DNA of 64,000 nt from Alteromonadaceae bacterium Bs31 (lineage in GTDB: Bacteria; Pseudomonadota; Gammaproteobacteria; Pseudomonadales; Cellvibrionaceae), in the NCBI GenBank assembly GCA_900177435.1, contig FXAI01000003.1, positions 457,985 to 521,984 on the forward strand. The letters run 5' to 3'. A model generated the notes under the pieces. It had not been told where the DNA came from. It saw only the letters and a list, made by a program, of their open reading frames with translations, and made no database searches. Each line of letters opens with the position of its first letter. The stretch's first letter is position 1. This document shows, in pieces, positions 54,180 to 62,666 of this stretch. The translations under genes were made by a program, and so were the position numbers.

Positions 54180-57100
54180 ATGTCGTCCCAACAATGGCGG
54201 AAAACAAAATATCGCTCGTCTAATCACGTAGCAGGTCCTTGGCTTGCTGCTGAGGAGAAAAAAACGAAGCCATCCAATCTGATGAAGCTTGGATTAGCGA
54301 TTTCTATATTGTCTTCTGCCGCGCATGGCAACCGACTGGATGACGTAGTCGTTTTCGATATCCCCCAGCAACGAGCTGACATTTCTATTACAGACTTTGC
54401 AATGCAGGCTAATATCACGCTGGTGTTCCCATTTGAAATGGCAATGGGTGTAACAGCGAACGAGCTGGCTGGGGAATATACCATTGAGAATGCTCTTCAG
54501 CGCTTGTTACAAGATACGAATCTGGTTGTAAATGTCAGTAATGAAGGTCAGCTAACTGTAGTTAATAATCCTTCATTAGGGGAGAAGCAACCAATGCATA
54601 AGAAAAGTGAATTATCCGCCGCCGTCGCAGGGGTGGTATCTTCAGTCATCGGCGTTCAGACCATTGCACAAGATGACCGCATGACAGAAGAAGTTTTTGT
54701 TACGGGTATTCGCGCTAGTTTAGAGCGCTCAATGGATGTTAAACGGGAGTCCAGCGGTGTCGTCGATGCGATTAGTGCCGAGGATATCGGTAAATTTCCA
54801 GATTCAAACCTCGCGGAGTCACTACAACGCATAACCGGTGTTTCCATTGATCGACGTAACGGAGAAGGTAGCCAGGTTACCGTTCGTGGTTTTGGGCCTC
54901 AGTTCAATATGATTACCTTAAATGGTCGATTGATGCCTACCACCTCTCTCAACCAAAATATCGCTGGCGGTGCTCGAACTGACAGTCGCGCCTTTGACAT
55001 GGATAATCTGGCTTCGGAAGGAGTCTCCGGTGTTGAGGTATATAAAACCAGTAAGGCAAATATTACCTCCGGTGGTATTGGGGCCACAATTGACCTTAAA
55101 ACTGCGCGCCCAATGGATACAGAAGGCCTGAAAGTGAGCGTAGGCGCGAAAGCCCTTAGCGACACCACCAATGAGCGAGGTGATGACCTGACCGCTGAAT
55201 ATTCCGGTTTAATTAGTTGGTCAAACGAAAAGTTTGGTGCAATGGCGAATTTTGTTTCGCAAGAGCGTCACAGTTCGGTTACCGGTGCTTATGTTAATCA
55301 GTGGTCTGCCAATGCTGCTTACACCGGAAGTTACCCACGAGCAACACCTGACGCAAATATTAAAAATGAACCCGGTATAGGTCAGGTTGTTGGGGACCCT
55401 TCTTCCTATCGCCTTTACCACGCTGACCACGAACGAAGCCGCACTAATGGTCAGGTTGTATTGCAATTTGCACCAAACGATAGAATGCAGGCTACCTTTG
55501 ATTACACCATGGCCAGACAAGAGCTTGTTCAAAACAGGAATGAGCTTTCTCTGTGGTTTCAAGATGGTAATTTTCCTCGAACTGATCTCGTGTTCGATGA
55601 CAACCCAGACTCACCTACCCCTGTACTCTACTGGGAAACGGGGCCTGGTCCGCGCGATTTAAGTTTTGCCATGCAAGAACAAGATCAACTCAACGAACTC
55701 GAATCACTGGGTTTAAATTTTGAGTGGCAGGTAAATGACGCCTTGGCACTTACATTTGATGCCCATGACTCTTCTTCCGAGTCAAAACCCAATAACGATC
55801 GCAACATTAACTGGGGCAACGTGAGTATTGGCTCCAACGTTGCACTAGCGCAGGGTGCCGATTACAAAAGGGATATTCCGGTTGGCATGCTTGTTATTGA
55901 TGACTCCAATCTGGCAAACCCCAATGGTCAAGTGGATGCAAACGAAGTAGGCTCTCAGGTCTACGATGTTCGCCGGGAATCCGCCTCCACCGATACCACC
56001 CAAATTCGAATTAACGGTAGTTTTGAATTTTCGGATACGGCAAAAATAGATTTTGGTATCGAGAGCCGCCGCCTGGAACACAGTGGCCGTCGCGCCCAAA
56101 AACAACAGCAACTGGCGGGAGGTTGGGGCATCGCAAACCCCGGTGATGTGGACCCGAATTTAATCGAACCCATCGACTATTCCAATTTGTTAGATGAAAG
56201 TTTAAGGCCTTCAGACTCCGCATTCTTTGATAACGCCAGTGGTAACGCCGCTGTACCACTGACACAAGGCTGGTATGGAAATACTCGTGCGCTCGGCCTT
56301 CAACTGACGGCATTGGGAGACAACAACGGCAATCCCATTACATATGCAATGGGCCCGGAAACACCAGATGCAACGAGCCGGGATATTGAAGAAGATGTCA
56401 ATGCCGTATTCTTTCAGTTTGACACCGAGTTCGATTTTGGCTCTATGCCCATGTCGATTGTTGCCGGTCTACGTTACGAAGGGACGGAGGTGAAATCTAC
56501 AGCGAACATTGCAGTACCCACCTTCAATTGGCAATCACGCGCGAATTTTCTTATCACACCTGCTAACGCATTGGATCAGGAATCTTTTGCAGAAGATGCG
56601 TCCTATGACCACCTCTTGCCTAATTTGGATATCGCGCTGGATGTAAGAGATGATTTGGTCTTACGAGCTTCTTTCAGCGAAACAATCGCACGTGCAAGCT
56701 TCTCTCAAATGGACCCGGGAATTATTGTAAACAGTGGTGGTCCATCGGCTGCGAGTATTTTACCTAACTCTGTGCCTGGAACAGCTAACACGGGATTGGC
56801 AGGCATTCTCCCGCTGGAATCGGACAATATTGATTTCTCTCTCGAATGGTATTTTGACGATGCCAGCTACGCTTCAATCGGATACTTCGATAAGCGGGTG
56901 AGTAATTTTATTGGCTCAGTCCCCATAGCACAGACCGTTTACGGTATTACCGATCCAAGTAATGGTGCGCGTGCGCAGGCAGCTCAGCAACAACTTATTG
57001 CTGATGGTCGGGATGTGAACTCTACAACCCTGTTCCTGCAAATGGCGGCGACAGAAAATGGTGTTGATTACCCGACTGACCCCGACGAAGTAACGGCAAT

Positions 57101-57647
57101 AGAAAATGATAACAGCTTTGCCGGTGCTGCAGATGGTAGTGATCCACTTGCGACCTTTAGCGTATCAACCGCGACAAACCAAAGCGACGCGCAGATACAC
57201 GGCTTCGAGCTGGCGGCACAACACTTTTTCGGTGAAACCGGCTTAGGTGTTGCGGGTAACTACACTATCGTTAACGGCGATGTCAGCTTTGACAACGCCG
57301 CTGACCCTGCTTCCGGAGCGCAATTCGCACTGGTAGGGTTGAGTGATACTGCCAACCTCTCTTTAATGTATGAAAACTATGGGTTCTCTGGTCGCATATC
57401 CTGGAACTGGCGCGATAAATTTTTAAATAATACCGCCGTTAATCAAAACGAACCTGAATATACCGAAGCGTACCAGCAGCTGGACCTTAACCTTACTTAC
57501 GAAATACTGACAGGATTATTTGTTTCATTTGAAGGCATTAACCTCACAGAGGAGAACCAACGCAAGTTTGGCCGCAGCAGTCGCCAGCTGACTCAATACA
57601 GTCAACTGGGTGCGCGCTACGCACTGGGCGTTCGCTACACATTTTAA
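54180..57647 (+). CDS. TonB-dependent receptor with N-terminal STN signalling domain
   Basis: About 1155 residues. The ATG at 54180 has GGAACG upstream; the frame is open from 54087. A hydrophobic export segment (LGLAISILSSAAHG) is near residue 40. It is followed by an STN domain (about 55-125; DFAMQANITLVFPFE, ANELAGEYTIENALQRLL). Then comes a second signal-like segment, starting MHKKSELSAAVAGVV at residue 139, a TonB box (EEVFVTG), the plug (PDSNLAESLQRITGVSID, GGIGATIDLKTARP) and a barrel ending in Phe. It fits FecIR-controlled transduction receptors. SapC and halogenase-like genes downstream are typical partners of oligosaccharide receptors in Xanthomonas and Caulobacter relatives. The ligand is unknown. 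Confidence 0.9.
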   Translation: MSSQQWRKTKYRSSNHVAGPWLAAEEKKTKPSNLMKLGLAISILSSAAHGNRLDDVVVFDIPQQRADISITDFAMQANITLVFPFEMAMGVTANELAGEYTIENALQRLLQDTNLVVNVSNEGQLTVVNNPSLGEKQPMHKKSELSAAVAGVVSSVIGVQTIAQDDRMTEEVFVTGIRASLERSMDVKRESSGVVDAISAEDIGKFPDSNLAESLQRITGVSIDRRNGEGSQVTVRGFGPQFNMITLNGRLMPTTSLNQNIAGGARTDSRAFDMDNLASEGVSGVEVYKTSKANITSGGIGATIDLKTARPMDTEGLKVSVGAKALSDTTNERGDDLTAEYSGLISWSNEKFGAMANFVSQERHSSVTGAYVNQWSANAAYTGSYPRATPDANIKNEPGIGQVVGDPSSYRLYHADHERSRTNGQVVLQFAPNDRMQATFDYTMARQELVQNRNELSLWFQDGNFPRTDLVFDDNPDSPTPVLYWETGPGPRDLSFAMQEQDQLNELESLGLNFEWQVNDALALTFDAHDSSSESKPNNDRNINWGNVSIGSNVALAQGADYKRDIPVGMLVIDDSNLANPNGQVDANEVGSQVYDVRRESASTDTTQIRINGSFEFSDTAKIDFGIESRRLEHSGRRAQKQQQLAGGWGIANPGDVDPNLIEPIDYSNLLDESLRPSDSAFFDNASGNAAVPLTQGWYGNTRALGLQLTALGDNNGNPITYAMGPETPDATSRDIEEDVNAVFFQFDTEFDFGSMPMSIVAGLRYEGTEVKSTANIAVPTFNWQSRANFLITPANALDQESFAEDASYDHLLPNLDIALDVRDDLVLRASFSETIARASFSQMDPGIIVNSGGPSAASILPNSVPGTANTGLAGILPLESDNIDFSLEWYFDDASYASIGYFDKRVSNFIGSVPIAQTVYGITDPSNGARAQAAQQQLIADGRDVNSTTLFLQMAATENGVDYPTDPDEVTAIENDNSFAGAADGSDPLATFSVSTATNQSDAQIHGFELAAQHFFGETGLGVAGNYTIVNGDVSFDNAADPASGAQFALVGLSDTANLSLMYENYGFSGRISWNWRDKFLNNTAVNQNEPEYTEAYQQLDLNLTYEILTGLFVSFEGINLTEENQRKFGRSSRQLTQYSQLGARYALGVRYTF
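54579..54596 (+). promoter_or_regulatory. Internal ribosome-binding site and start within the receptor gene
   Basis: GGGGAG lies 9 bp before an in-frame ATG at 54594. This is the strongest Shine-Dalgarno match in the locus, better than the one at 54180. Translation from here would give a receptor with its own signal peptide but no STN domain. Confidence 0.5.
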
Positions 57648-57675
57648 GCGAGCCCGAACAGCACAGCTTGTGTTT

Positions 57676-57697
57676 AGCCACTCCAATTGGAGTGGCT
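57676..57697 (+). terminator. Hairpin between the receptor and sapC-like genes
   Basis: AGCCACTCC / GGAGTGGCT, a 9-bp perfect stem with an AATT loop, 28 bp after the receptor stop. The T-run is poor, so it may lower rather than stop transcription into the downstream genes. Confidence 0.6.
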
Positions 57698-57748
57698 ACT
57701 TTCACTAACAAAAATAGACATAATTAGTGTCAACAGGCATCCTCCTTT

Positions 57749-58501
57749 ATGGCGAAAGTAGAATTATTAAACAACGAAAAACATATAGACCTAAAAATAA
57801 CTCCCGATGAATACTGGACTAATTTTTATAAGGTTACCCACGCAATGGTCATGCCTGCTGAGTTTATGGAAGCACAACGCGAATACCCTATTTTTTTACG
57901 GAAAGATACCAACACCGGCCAGTTTTACGCGAGTGTAATGCTGGGTTTTTCCGCAGACAAAAACCTTTTTCTTGACAACGGCAGATGGTCAACTCGCCAT
58001 GTTCCACTCACCTTAAAAAAAGGTCCATTCCTGATCGGTTTTCAGGACCAGGAAGATGAGGCAGGAGCAAAAGAGAAAATCGCTCATATATATGTAGACA
58101 TAGATGACGAACGCCTGAACCAGAAAAACGGCAAGCCTCTATTCGATGCATCGGGCGGCAGAACACCAGCACTTGAAGAGGTATCGGGTATACTGGGGAA
58201 TATACACCTTGGCGTAGAGCAAACCCGATCATTTATTAATGCCCTCAACAAATATGACCTTATCGAGCCGTTTAGTCTGGAAATTGAATTCGCTAGTGGC
58301 GAAAAAACAAAGGTGACGGGCATCTATTCAGTAAGCGAAGACAGGCTCTCCAGCCTTTCCCCAGACGACCTATACCAATTGAAGAACGACGGATATCTTA
58401 AATATATTTATTCAATGATATTCTCCATCAACAATGTCAAAAGCCTAATCGATATTCGTAATGCTTCTTCTGCAAATGAAGCCAATCAACCATTTGATTA
58501 A
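57749..58501 (+). CDS. SapC family protein
   Basis: A 250-residue soluble protein without a signal peptide. YWTNFYKVTHAMVMPAEFMEAQREYPIFLRK near residue 22 and FYASVMLGFSADKNLFLD near 60 match the SapC family (PF07277), named after a Campylobacter S-layer locus but common beside TonB receptors and tryptophan-halogenase-like genes in sugar-use loci. Its biochemical role is not established. It follows the receptor gene by about 100 bp and precedes the first halogenase gene by 26 bp. Confidence 0.82.
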   Translation: MAKVELLNNEKHIDLKITPDEYWTNFYKVTHAMVMPAEFMEAQREYPIFLRKDTNTGQFYASVMLGFSADKNLFLDNGRWSTRHVPLTLKKGPFLIGFQDQEDEAGAKEKIAHIYVDIDDERLNQKNGKPLFDASGGRTPALEEVSGILGNIHLGVEQTRSFINALNKYDLIEPFSLEIEFASGEKTKVTGIYSVSEDRLSSLSPDDLYQLKNDGYLKYIYSMIFSINNVKSLIDIRNASSANEANQPFD

Positions 58502-58527
58502 TTTTTTACCAACAGGCAGGGTTATAC

Positions 58528-60033
58528 GTGTCAGATTATAAACTAAACGTTGTTGTCGCCGGTGGTGGCACCTCCGGCTGGATGGCAGCCGCAGCTATAT
58601 CCAAACTGCTATCCGATAAAGTGAATGTCACACTTATAGAGTCTGATGAGATTGGGCGCATTGGTGTTGGCGAAGCAACGATCCCCCCCTTAAGAGAATT
58701 CAATAGGCTGTTAGGTATTGACGAGCAGGACTTTATGAGCTCTATCAATGCCACATTTAAACTTGGCATTGAGTTTAATAACTGGGGCAGGAAAGACGAT
58801 AGCTATATTCACTCTTTTGGCGTTACCGGTCGAGATTGTTGGGCCTGTGATTTCCATAATTTTTGGTTAAAGGGCAAGAATGAAGGTATTGTAGAAGACT
58901 TCGGGCAATATTGTGTCGAGCTTCAAGCGGCCAGGCACAAAAGAATTTTAGGGTCCGATCAACATGGTGTGAACTACGCCTACCACCTTGATGCAGGCCT
59001 GTATGCACAATACCTAAAAGAGCTTGCCCTAAAAAATAACACTAGACGATTAGAAGGAAAAATAGTTTCCGTTAATCTTTGCGAAAAAAGTTGCAACATC
59101 AAGTCACTTTCCTTAGACGATGGAATGCTTGTTGAAGGAGATCTCTTTCTTGATTGTACTGGTTTTAAAGCATTACTCATTGAAGGTGCTTTAAATGTGC
59201 AATATGAACCCTATGGACAGTATTTGCCCTGCGACTCAGCGATAGCCATACAATCCGAGATCTCCGGCGAACCAAGGCCATACACTCAGGCGATAGCCCA
59301 CGACGCTGGCTGGCAATGGCGTATTCCGCTGCAAACCCGTGTTGGAAACGGCCTGGTATATTGCAGTCGCCACTTGTCTGATGAAAACGCAGAACAGCTC
59401 CTCTTAAAGAACCTGGAAAGTAGACCAATTACCGAATCCAGAATGTTTCGTTATAAAACAGGTAGGCGCATAGAAGCGTGGAAAAACAATTGTATCGCTA
59501 TTGGTTTGGCTAGCGGTTTTTTGGAGCCTGTTGAATCCACATCTATTCATATTGCCATGTCGTCTATTCTTCGCCTGCTAAGGCTCTTCCCAGTGGATAA
59601 AACGTTTTCAAATACACTCGTAGCAGAATTTAATCAGCAGACCAAAACAGAGATGGAGCAGATTCGTGATTTTATTATCATGCACTATAACGTTACGGAG
59701 CGAGACGATAGCGAATTCTGGCGTTACTGCAAGAACATGTCGATACCGGAAACACTAAAGCATCGGCTGGAACTTTTTCAACAGACGGCAGCATTCCCAA
59801 TAATGGAAAAGGAGCTTTTTAAAATAGATTCCTGGATTCAGGTGATGATGGGGCAGAGGCTAGTACCCGAAAGCTATCACCCCATTGTCGATCTGCTCAG
59901 TAAAAAAGAGCTCGAGGGCTTCTTCTATAGCATCCTTACAAAAGTACGTAGTTCGGTAGAAAATATGCCGGGGCATCAAGACTTTATTAACCAGTATTGC
60001 AAATCAAAAGAGGCGGAAGGGCTCCCTAAATAG
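58528..60033 (+). CDS. Flavin-dependent tryptophan halogenase-like protein 1
   Basis: The product has 501 residues from a GTG start with GGCAGG upstream. It has the flavin-binding motif AGGGTSGWMAA near residue 12 and the halogenase motif WQWRIP at 262-267. FKLGIEF places Lys78 at the position of the catalytic Lys79 of PrnA, and LEPVESTS places Glu336 and Ser337 at the Glu346/Ser347 site. All key residues of flavin halogenases thus appear kept, as far as I recall them. Reduced FAD from a separate reductase is needed. In TonB/SapC loci such proteins have no proven substrate; sugar or receptor-linked roles have been suggested. The second copy starts 15 bp later. Confidence 0.88.
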   Translation: MSDYKLNVVVAGGGTSGWMAAAAISKLLSDKVNVTLIESDEIGRIGVGEATIPPLREFNRLLGIDEQDFMSSINATFKLGIEFNNWGRKDDSYIHSFGVTGRDCWACDFHNFWLKGKNEGIVEDFGQYCVELQAARHKRILGSDQHGVNYAYHLDAGLYAQYLKELALKNNTRRLEGKIVSVNLCEKSCNIKSLSLDDGMLVEGDLFLDCTGFKALLIEGALNVQYEPYGQYLPCDSAIAIQSEISGEPRPYTQAIAHDAGWQWRIPLQTRVGNGLVYCSRHLSDENAEQLLLKNLESRPITESRMFRYKTGRRIEAWKNNCIAIGLASGFLEPVESTSIHIAMSSILRLLRLFPVDKTFSNTLVAEFNQQTKTEMEQIRDFIIMHYNVTERDDSEFWRYCKNMSIPETLKHRLELFQQTAAFPIMEKELFKIDSWIQVMMGQRLVPESYHPIVDLLSKKELEGFFYSILTKVRSSVENMPGHQDFINQYCKSKEAEGLPK

Positions 60034-60048
60034 AGGCCACAACTCGAT

Positions 60049-61608
60049 ATGGGAAATGCAGTAAAAAATATTATCATCCTTGGAGGCGGGTCTGCTGGTT
60101 GGTTAACAGCAGGTCTTATCGCATCTGAGCACGGCATCGACAGAGCACGGGGAATGAATATTACACTGGTGGAATCACCTGACATACCCATTATTGGTGT
60201 TGGTGAAGGAACCTGGCCAACGATGAGGCGCACGCTAAAAAAGATTGGCGTTTCCGAATCGGATTTATTCAAGGAATGCGAAGCCTCATTCAAGCAAGGT
60301 GCTAAGTTTGAAAAATGGGTGAACGGAACGGCTGATGACTTTTATTATCACCCGCTTGTAGAGCCACTGGGTTACAGTGATACAGAACTTTTCTATCAAT
60401 GGAAAAATGGTGAGTACAACACATCGTTTGGCGATGCGTTTTGCTTTCAGGGGCACATTTGTGAACACGGACGTGCACCCAAACTTATAACAACTCCGGA
60501 ATACTCCGGAATTGCCAACTACGCTTACCATCTAAACGCCTACAAACTGGGAGAATTCCTAAAAAAACACTGTATAAACAAACTTGGCGTTAACCACGTT
60601 ATCGACAATGTTTTGAAAGCCTGCTCCCACGACAACGGCGATATCGCTGCCCTTGAAACAGAAAACAAGGGACTATTGAAAGCTGATCTGTTTATTGATT
60701 GCTCTGGTTTATCCTCCATATTGCTAGGCAAACACTATGGCATTCCCTTTATCAGCAAGAGGCACATCCTATTTAACGACTCGGCTTTGGCAGCACAGGT
60801 ACCCTATCGTGAGCCTGACGATGCCATCACTTCACACACCATATCGACAGCGCAAAAGAATGGTTGGATATGGGATATCGGTTTGCCGAGCAGGAGGGGC
60901 GTCGGACATACTTATTCAAGCGCTCATACCAGCGACGAACAAGCCGAGATCGAGCTAAGGCAATACATCTGTCATTCTTTAGGAGAACAGCGTAGCGCCG
61001 AGCTATCACTTCGTAAAATTTCCTTCGAGCCCGGGCACAGGGAGGTTTTTTGGCACCGCAACTGTGTAGCAGTGGGTATGGCTTCCGGTTTTCTGGAGCC
61101 CTTAGAGGCTTCAGCGTTGGTACTGGTTGAAATGGCGGCAAACCGAATCAGCGAAGAAATGCCAGCCAACCGTACAGTAATGGATATTGTTTCCAAACGT
61201 TACAACCAACGCTTTTTATACAATTGGGACGCGATCGTGGACTTCCTGAAGCTCCACTATGTTTTAAGCAAAAGAACCGACAGCCAGTACTGGCTGGACA
61301 ATGTTAGTAAAGAGAGCATTCCTGAACGCTTGCGTGAACTTATGCTTTTATGGCGCTATCAGCCCCCTAACCGCCATGACTTCCCCTACGCGGAGGAAGT
61401 GTTCCCTTCTGCCAGCTGGCAATATGTGCTTTACGGCATGGGCTTCAACTCATCACAGAGACCGACACGCAAGGCAATGAATAGATCGGCTTTATCAGAC
61501 AAATATTTTCGCGAAACCCAGGAGTTCGCCGCCCGCTGCGTTAGCAAGTTACCGTCAAACCGAGAGCTTATTGATAAAATAGTGCAATTTGGGATGCAGC
61601 CGGTTTAG
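60049..61608 (+). CDS. Flavin-dependent tryptophan halogenase-like protein 2, altered motifs
   Basis: A 519-residue paralogue of the upstream protein with the flavin motif LGGGSAGWLTA and Lys82 in FKQGAKF. The WxWxIP motif is changed to WIWDIG (273-278). The Glu-Ser pair becomes Glu353-Ala354 in LEPLEASA. The catalytic Lys and Glu are present but the halide-site neighbours differ, so it may halogenate poorly, act on something else, or partner copy 1. It is the last gene of the receptor locus, ending about 140 bp before the cassette array. Confidence 0.86.
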   Translation: MGNAVKNIIILGGGSAGWLTAGLIASEHGIDRARGMNITLVESPDIPIIGVGEGTWPTMRRTLKKIGVSESDLFKECEASFKQGAKFEKWVNGTADDFYYHPLVEPLGYSDTELFYQWKNGEYNTSFGDAFCFQGHICEHGRAPKLITTPEYSGIANYAYHLNAYKLGEFLKKHCINKLGVNHVIDNVLKACSHDNGDIAALETENKGLLKADLFIDCSGLSSILLGKHYGIPFISKRHILFNDSALAAQVPYREPDDAITSHTISTAQKNGWIWDIGLPSRRGVGHTYSSAHTSDEQAEIELRQYICHSLGEQRSAELSLRKISFEPGHREVFWHRNCVAVGMASGFLEPLEASALVLVEMAANRISEEMPANRTVMDIVSKRYNQRFLYNWDAIVDFLKLHYVLSKRTDSQYWLDNVSKESIPERLRELMLLWRYQPPNRHDFPYAEEVFPSASWQYVLYGMGFNSSQRPTRKAMNRSALSDKYFRETQEFAARCVSKLPSNRELIDKIVQFGMQPV

Positions 61609-61711
61609 CACTAACTGATAGCCCTTATCTTTCCACCAGCCTCACCTTTATAAACGCGTAGGTTTTGGCGTAATGCTAGAAGAGAGTAATTTGAACACCC
61701 TCACCACGCAG

Positions 61712-61729
61712 TTTGAATCCAAATTCAAA
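61712..61729. repeat. Small palindrome at the end of the cassette array
   Basis: TTTGAAT-CCAA-ATTCAAA, a 7-bp perfect stem beyond the last cassette gene. There is no attC core pair around it. It may be a weak transcription stop or a trace of a degraded attC. Confidence 0.35.
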
Positions 61730-61748
61730 TTGCACTTCACTTGAAAAC

Positions 61749-62045
61749 TCAAGCATTTTTGCTCTGACTACATTCATATTCTTTAATATAGTTTTCGACA
61801 GGCTCTGCAGTACCGGTAACTACGATGTTGCCGGTACTCCTTTCAACTATGAGCGGTGCATTGCCAGCAACTGCATATTTTAATTCTTGTGTTTGATGCC
61901 ATTTTTCCGACGTATAGAAAAATACCCAACCCCACTCTTTTTCGATGGTCTCTTCATCAAGAATAATATACCTATCACTTTCAGGTTTTGGATAATTAGC
62001 AATTTCAGTCTCTACAAATTCCTTAGCCTCATGCCTAGCAATCAT
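61749..62045 (-). CDS. YrhB-domain (Imm35-type) protein in an integron cassette
   Basis: A 98-residue soluble protein. GWVFFYTSEKW near residue 39, then AGNAPLIVERSTGNIVVTGTA and a C-terminal ENYIKEYE, follow the pattern of E. coli YrhB and the Imm35 immunity family as I remember it. Such proteins are often linked to polymorphic-toxin immunity, but no toxin is visible. The gene is promoterless in appearance, and an attC-like site lies 20 bp upstream, belonging to the preceding cassette. It is the last cassette of the array on this side; no attC could be found after it. Confidence 0.7.
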   Translation of the reverse strand: MIARHEAKEFVETEIANYPKPESDRYIILDEETIEKEWGWVFFYTSEKWHQTQELKYAVAGNAPLIVERSTGNIVVTGTAEPVENYIKEYECSQSKNA

Positions 62046-62064
62046 TCTCGCTCCTATTGATGCT

Positions 62065-62176
62065 TAACGCCTGGGTAACCTGTGCTGCGTGTGGACGTGG
62101 CTTTTGGTGTATTATGAGCGCCAGCGAACACCAAAAGACGCGTTGCAATTTGTGTCTAGTGGCTGAAATTGTTATG
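62065..62176 (-). repeat. attC-like recombination site
   Basis: Outer core TAACGCC at 62065-62071 and GTTAT at 62171-62175, with an inner inverted pair CTTTTGGTGT / ACACCAAAAG. It directly follows the stop of the 117-residue gene when read on the minus strand, as expected for a cassette. Confidence 0.7.
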
Positions 62177-62177
62177 T

Positions 62178-62531
62178 TTATTCTGAAATTGAGATAAAAC
62201 CAAAATCCCATGCTCCGCTTCGAATATTACAGCTATCTAAGTAGTTTATAGTCACGTTTTTATCAGAAAGTTTAGCTGCCAATGCAACGCTGACAACACT
62301 TTGAAATAGTACATGATCAGATGTAATTACTACTCGATTAAGACCGTCTTCCTTTCCGCAAGCTTTCGGCATACCAATCAAGTGTAAAGAAAGAACCCCT
62401 AGATCGTTCGGATTGTATGTACCCCAGCCATCACCATGTAAATTGATTTTTTCAACTTTACCTGTATATGTTCCGGATGAAACGCTCAAAGAAGTAAGCA
62501 TAATTAAAATAAATATTAGCGATTTAGACAT
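62178..62531 (-). CDS. Small exported protein of unknown function in an integron cassette
   Basis: A 117-residue product with a signal peptide (about 1-20, MSKSLIFILIMLTSLSVSSG). The mature part (about 97 residues) has two Cys residues (in PKACGKE and DSCNIRS) that could form a disulphide, and beta-type sequence with HGDGWGTYNPND. Similar small exported proteins are frequent in marine integron cassettes, and I know no function for them. It lies between two attC-like sites on the same strand as its neighbours. Confidence 0.65.
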   Translation of the reverse strand: MSKSLIFILIMLTSLSVSSGTYTGKVEKINLHGDGWGTYNPNDLGVLSLHLIGMPKACGKEDGLNRVVITSDHVLFQSVVSVALAAKLSDKNVTINYLDSCNIRSGAWDFGFISISE

Positions 62532-62556
62532 TTATTCCTCATATTAGTTTTAAAAC

Positions 62557-62657
62557 ATAACGCCGCTATAACCAGCGGCCAAAGTGGAGCTTGTTTTGTG
62601 CAAGAATGACGCAAAGCGGCATGCACAAACACAAGCGTAGCTTTGGGCGTCTGGTTA
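62557..62657 (-). repeat. attC-like recombination site
   Basis: TAACGCC at 62557-62563 with CCAGCGGCCAAAG at 62572-62584, and the paired CTTTGGGCGTCTGGTTA at 62641-62657. An inner pair CTTGTTTTGTGCA / TGCACAAACACAAG forms the apical stem. The length is 101 bp. Confidence 0.8.
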
Positions 62658-62666
62658 AAAGCTTGG

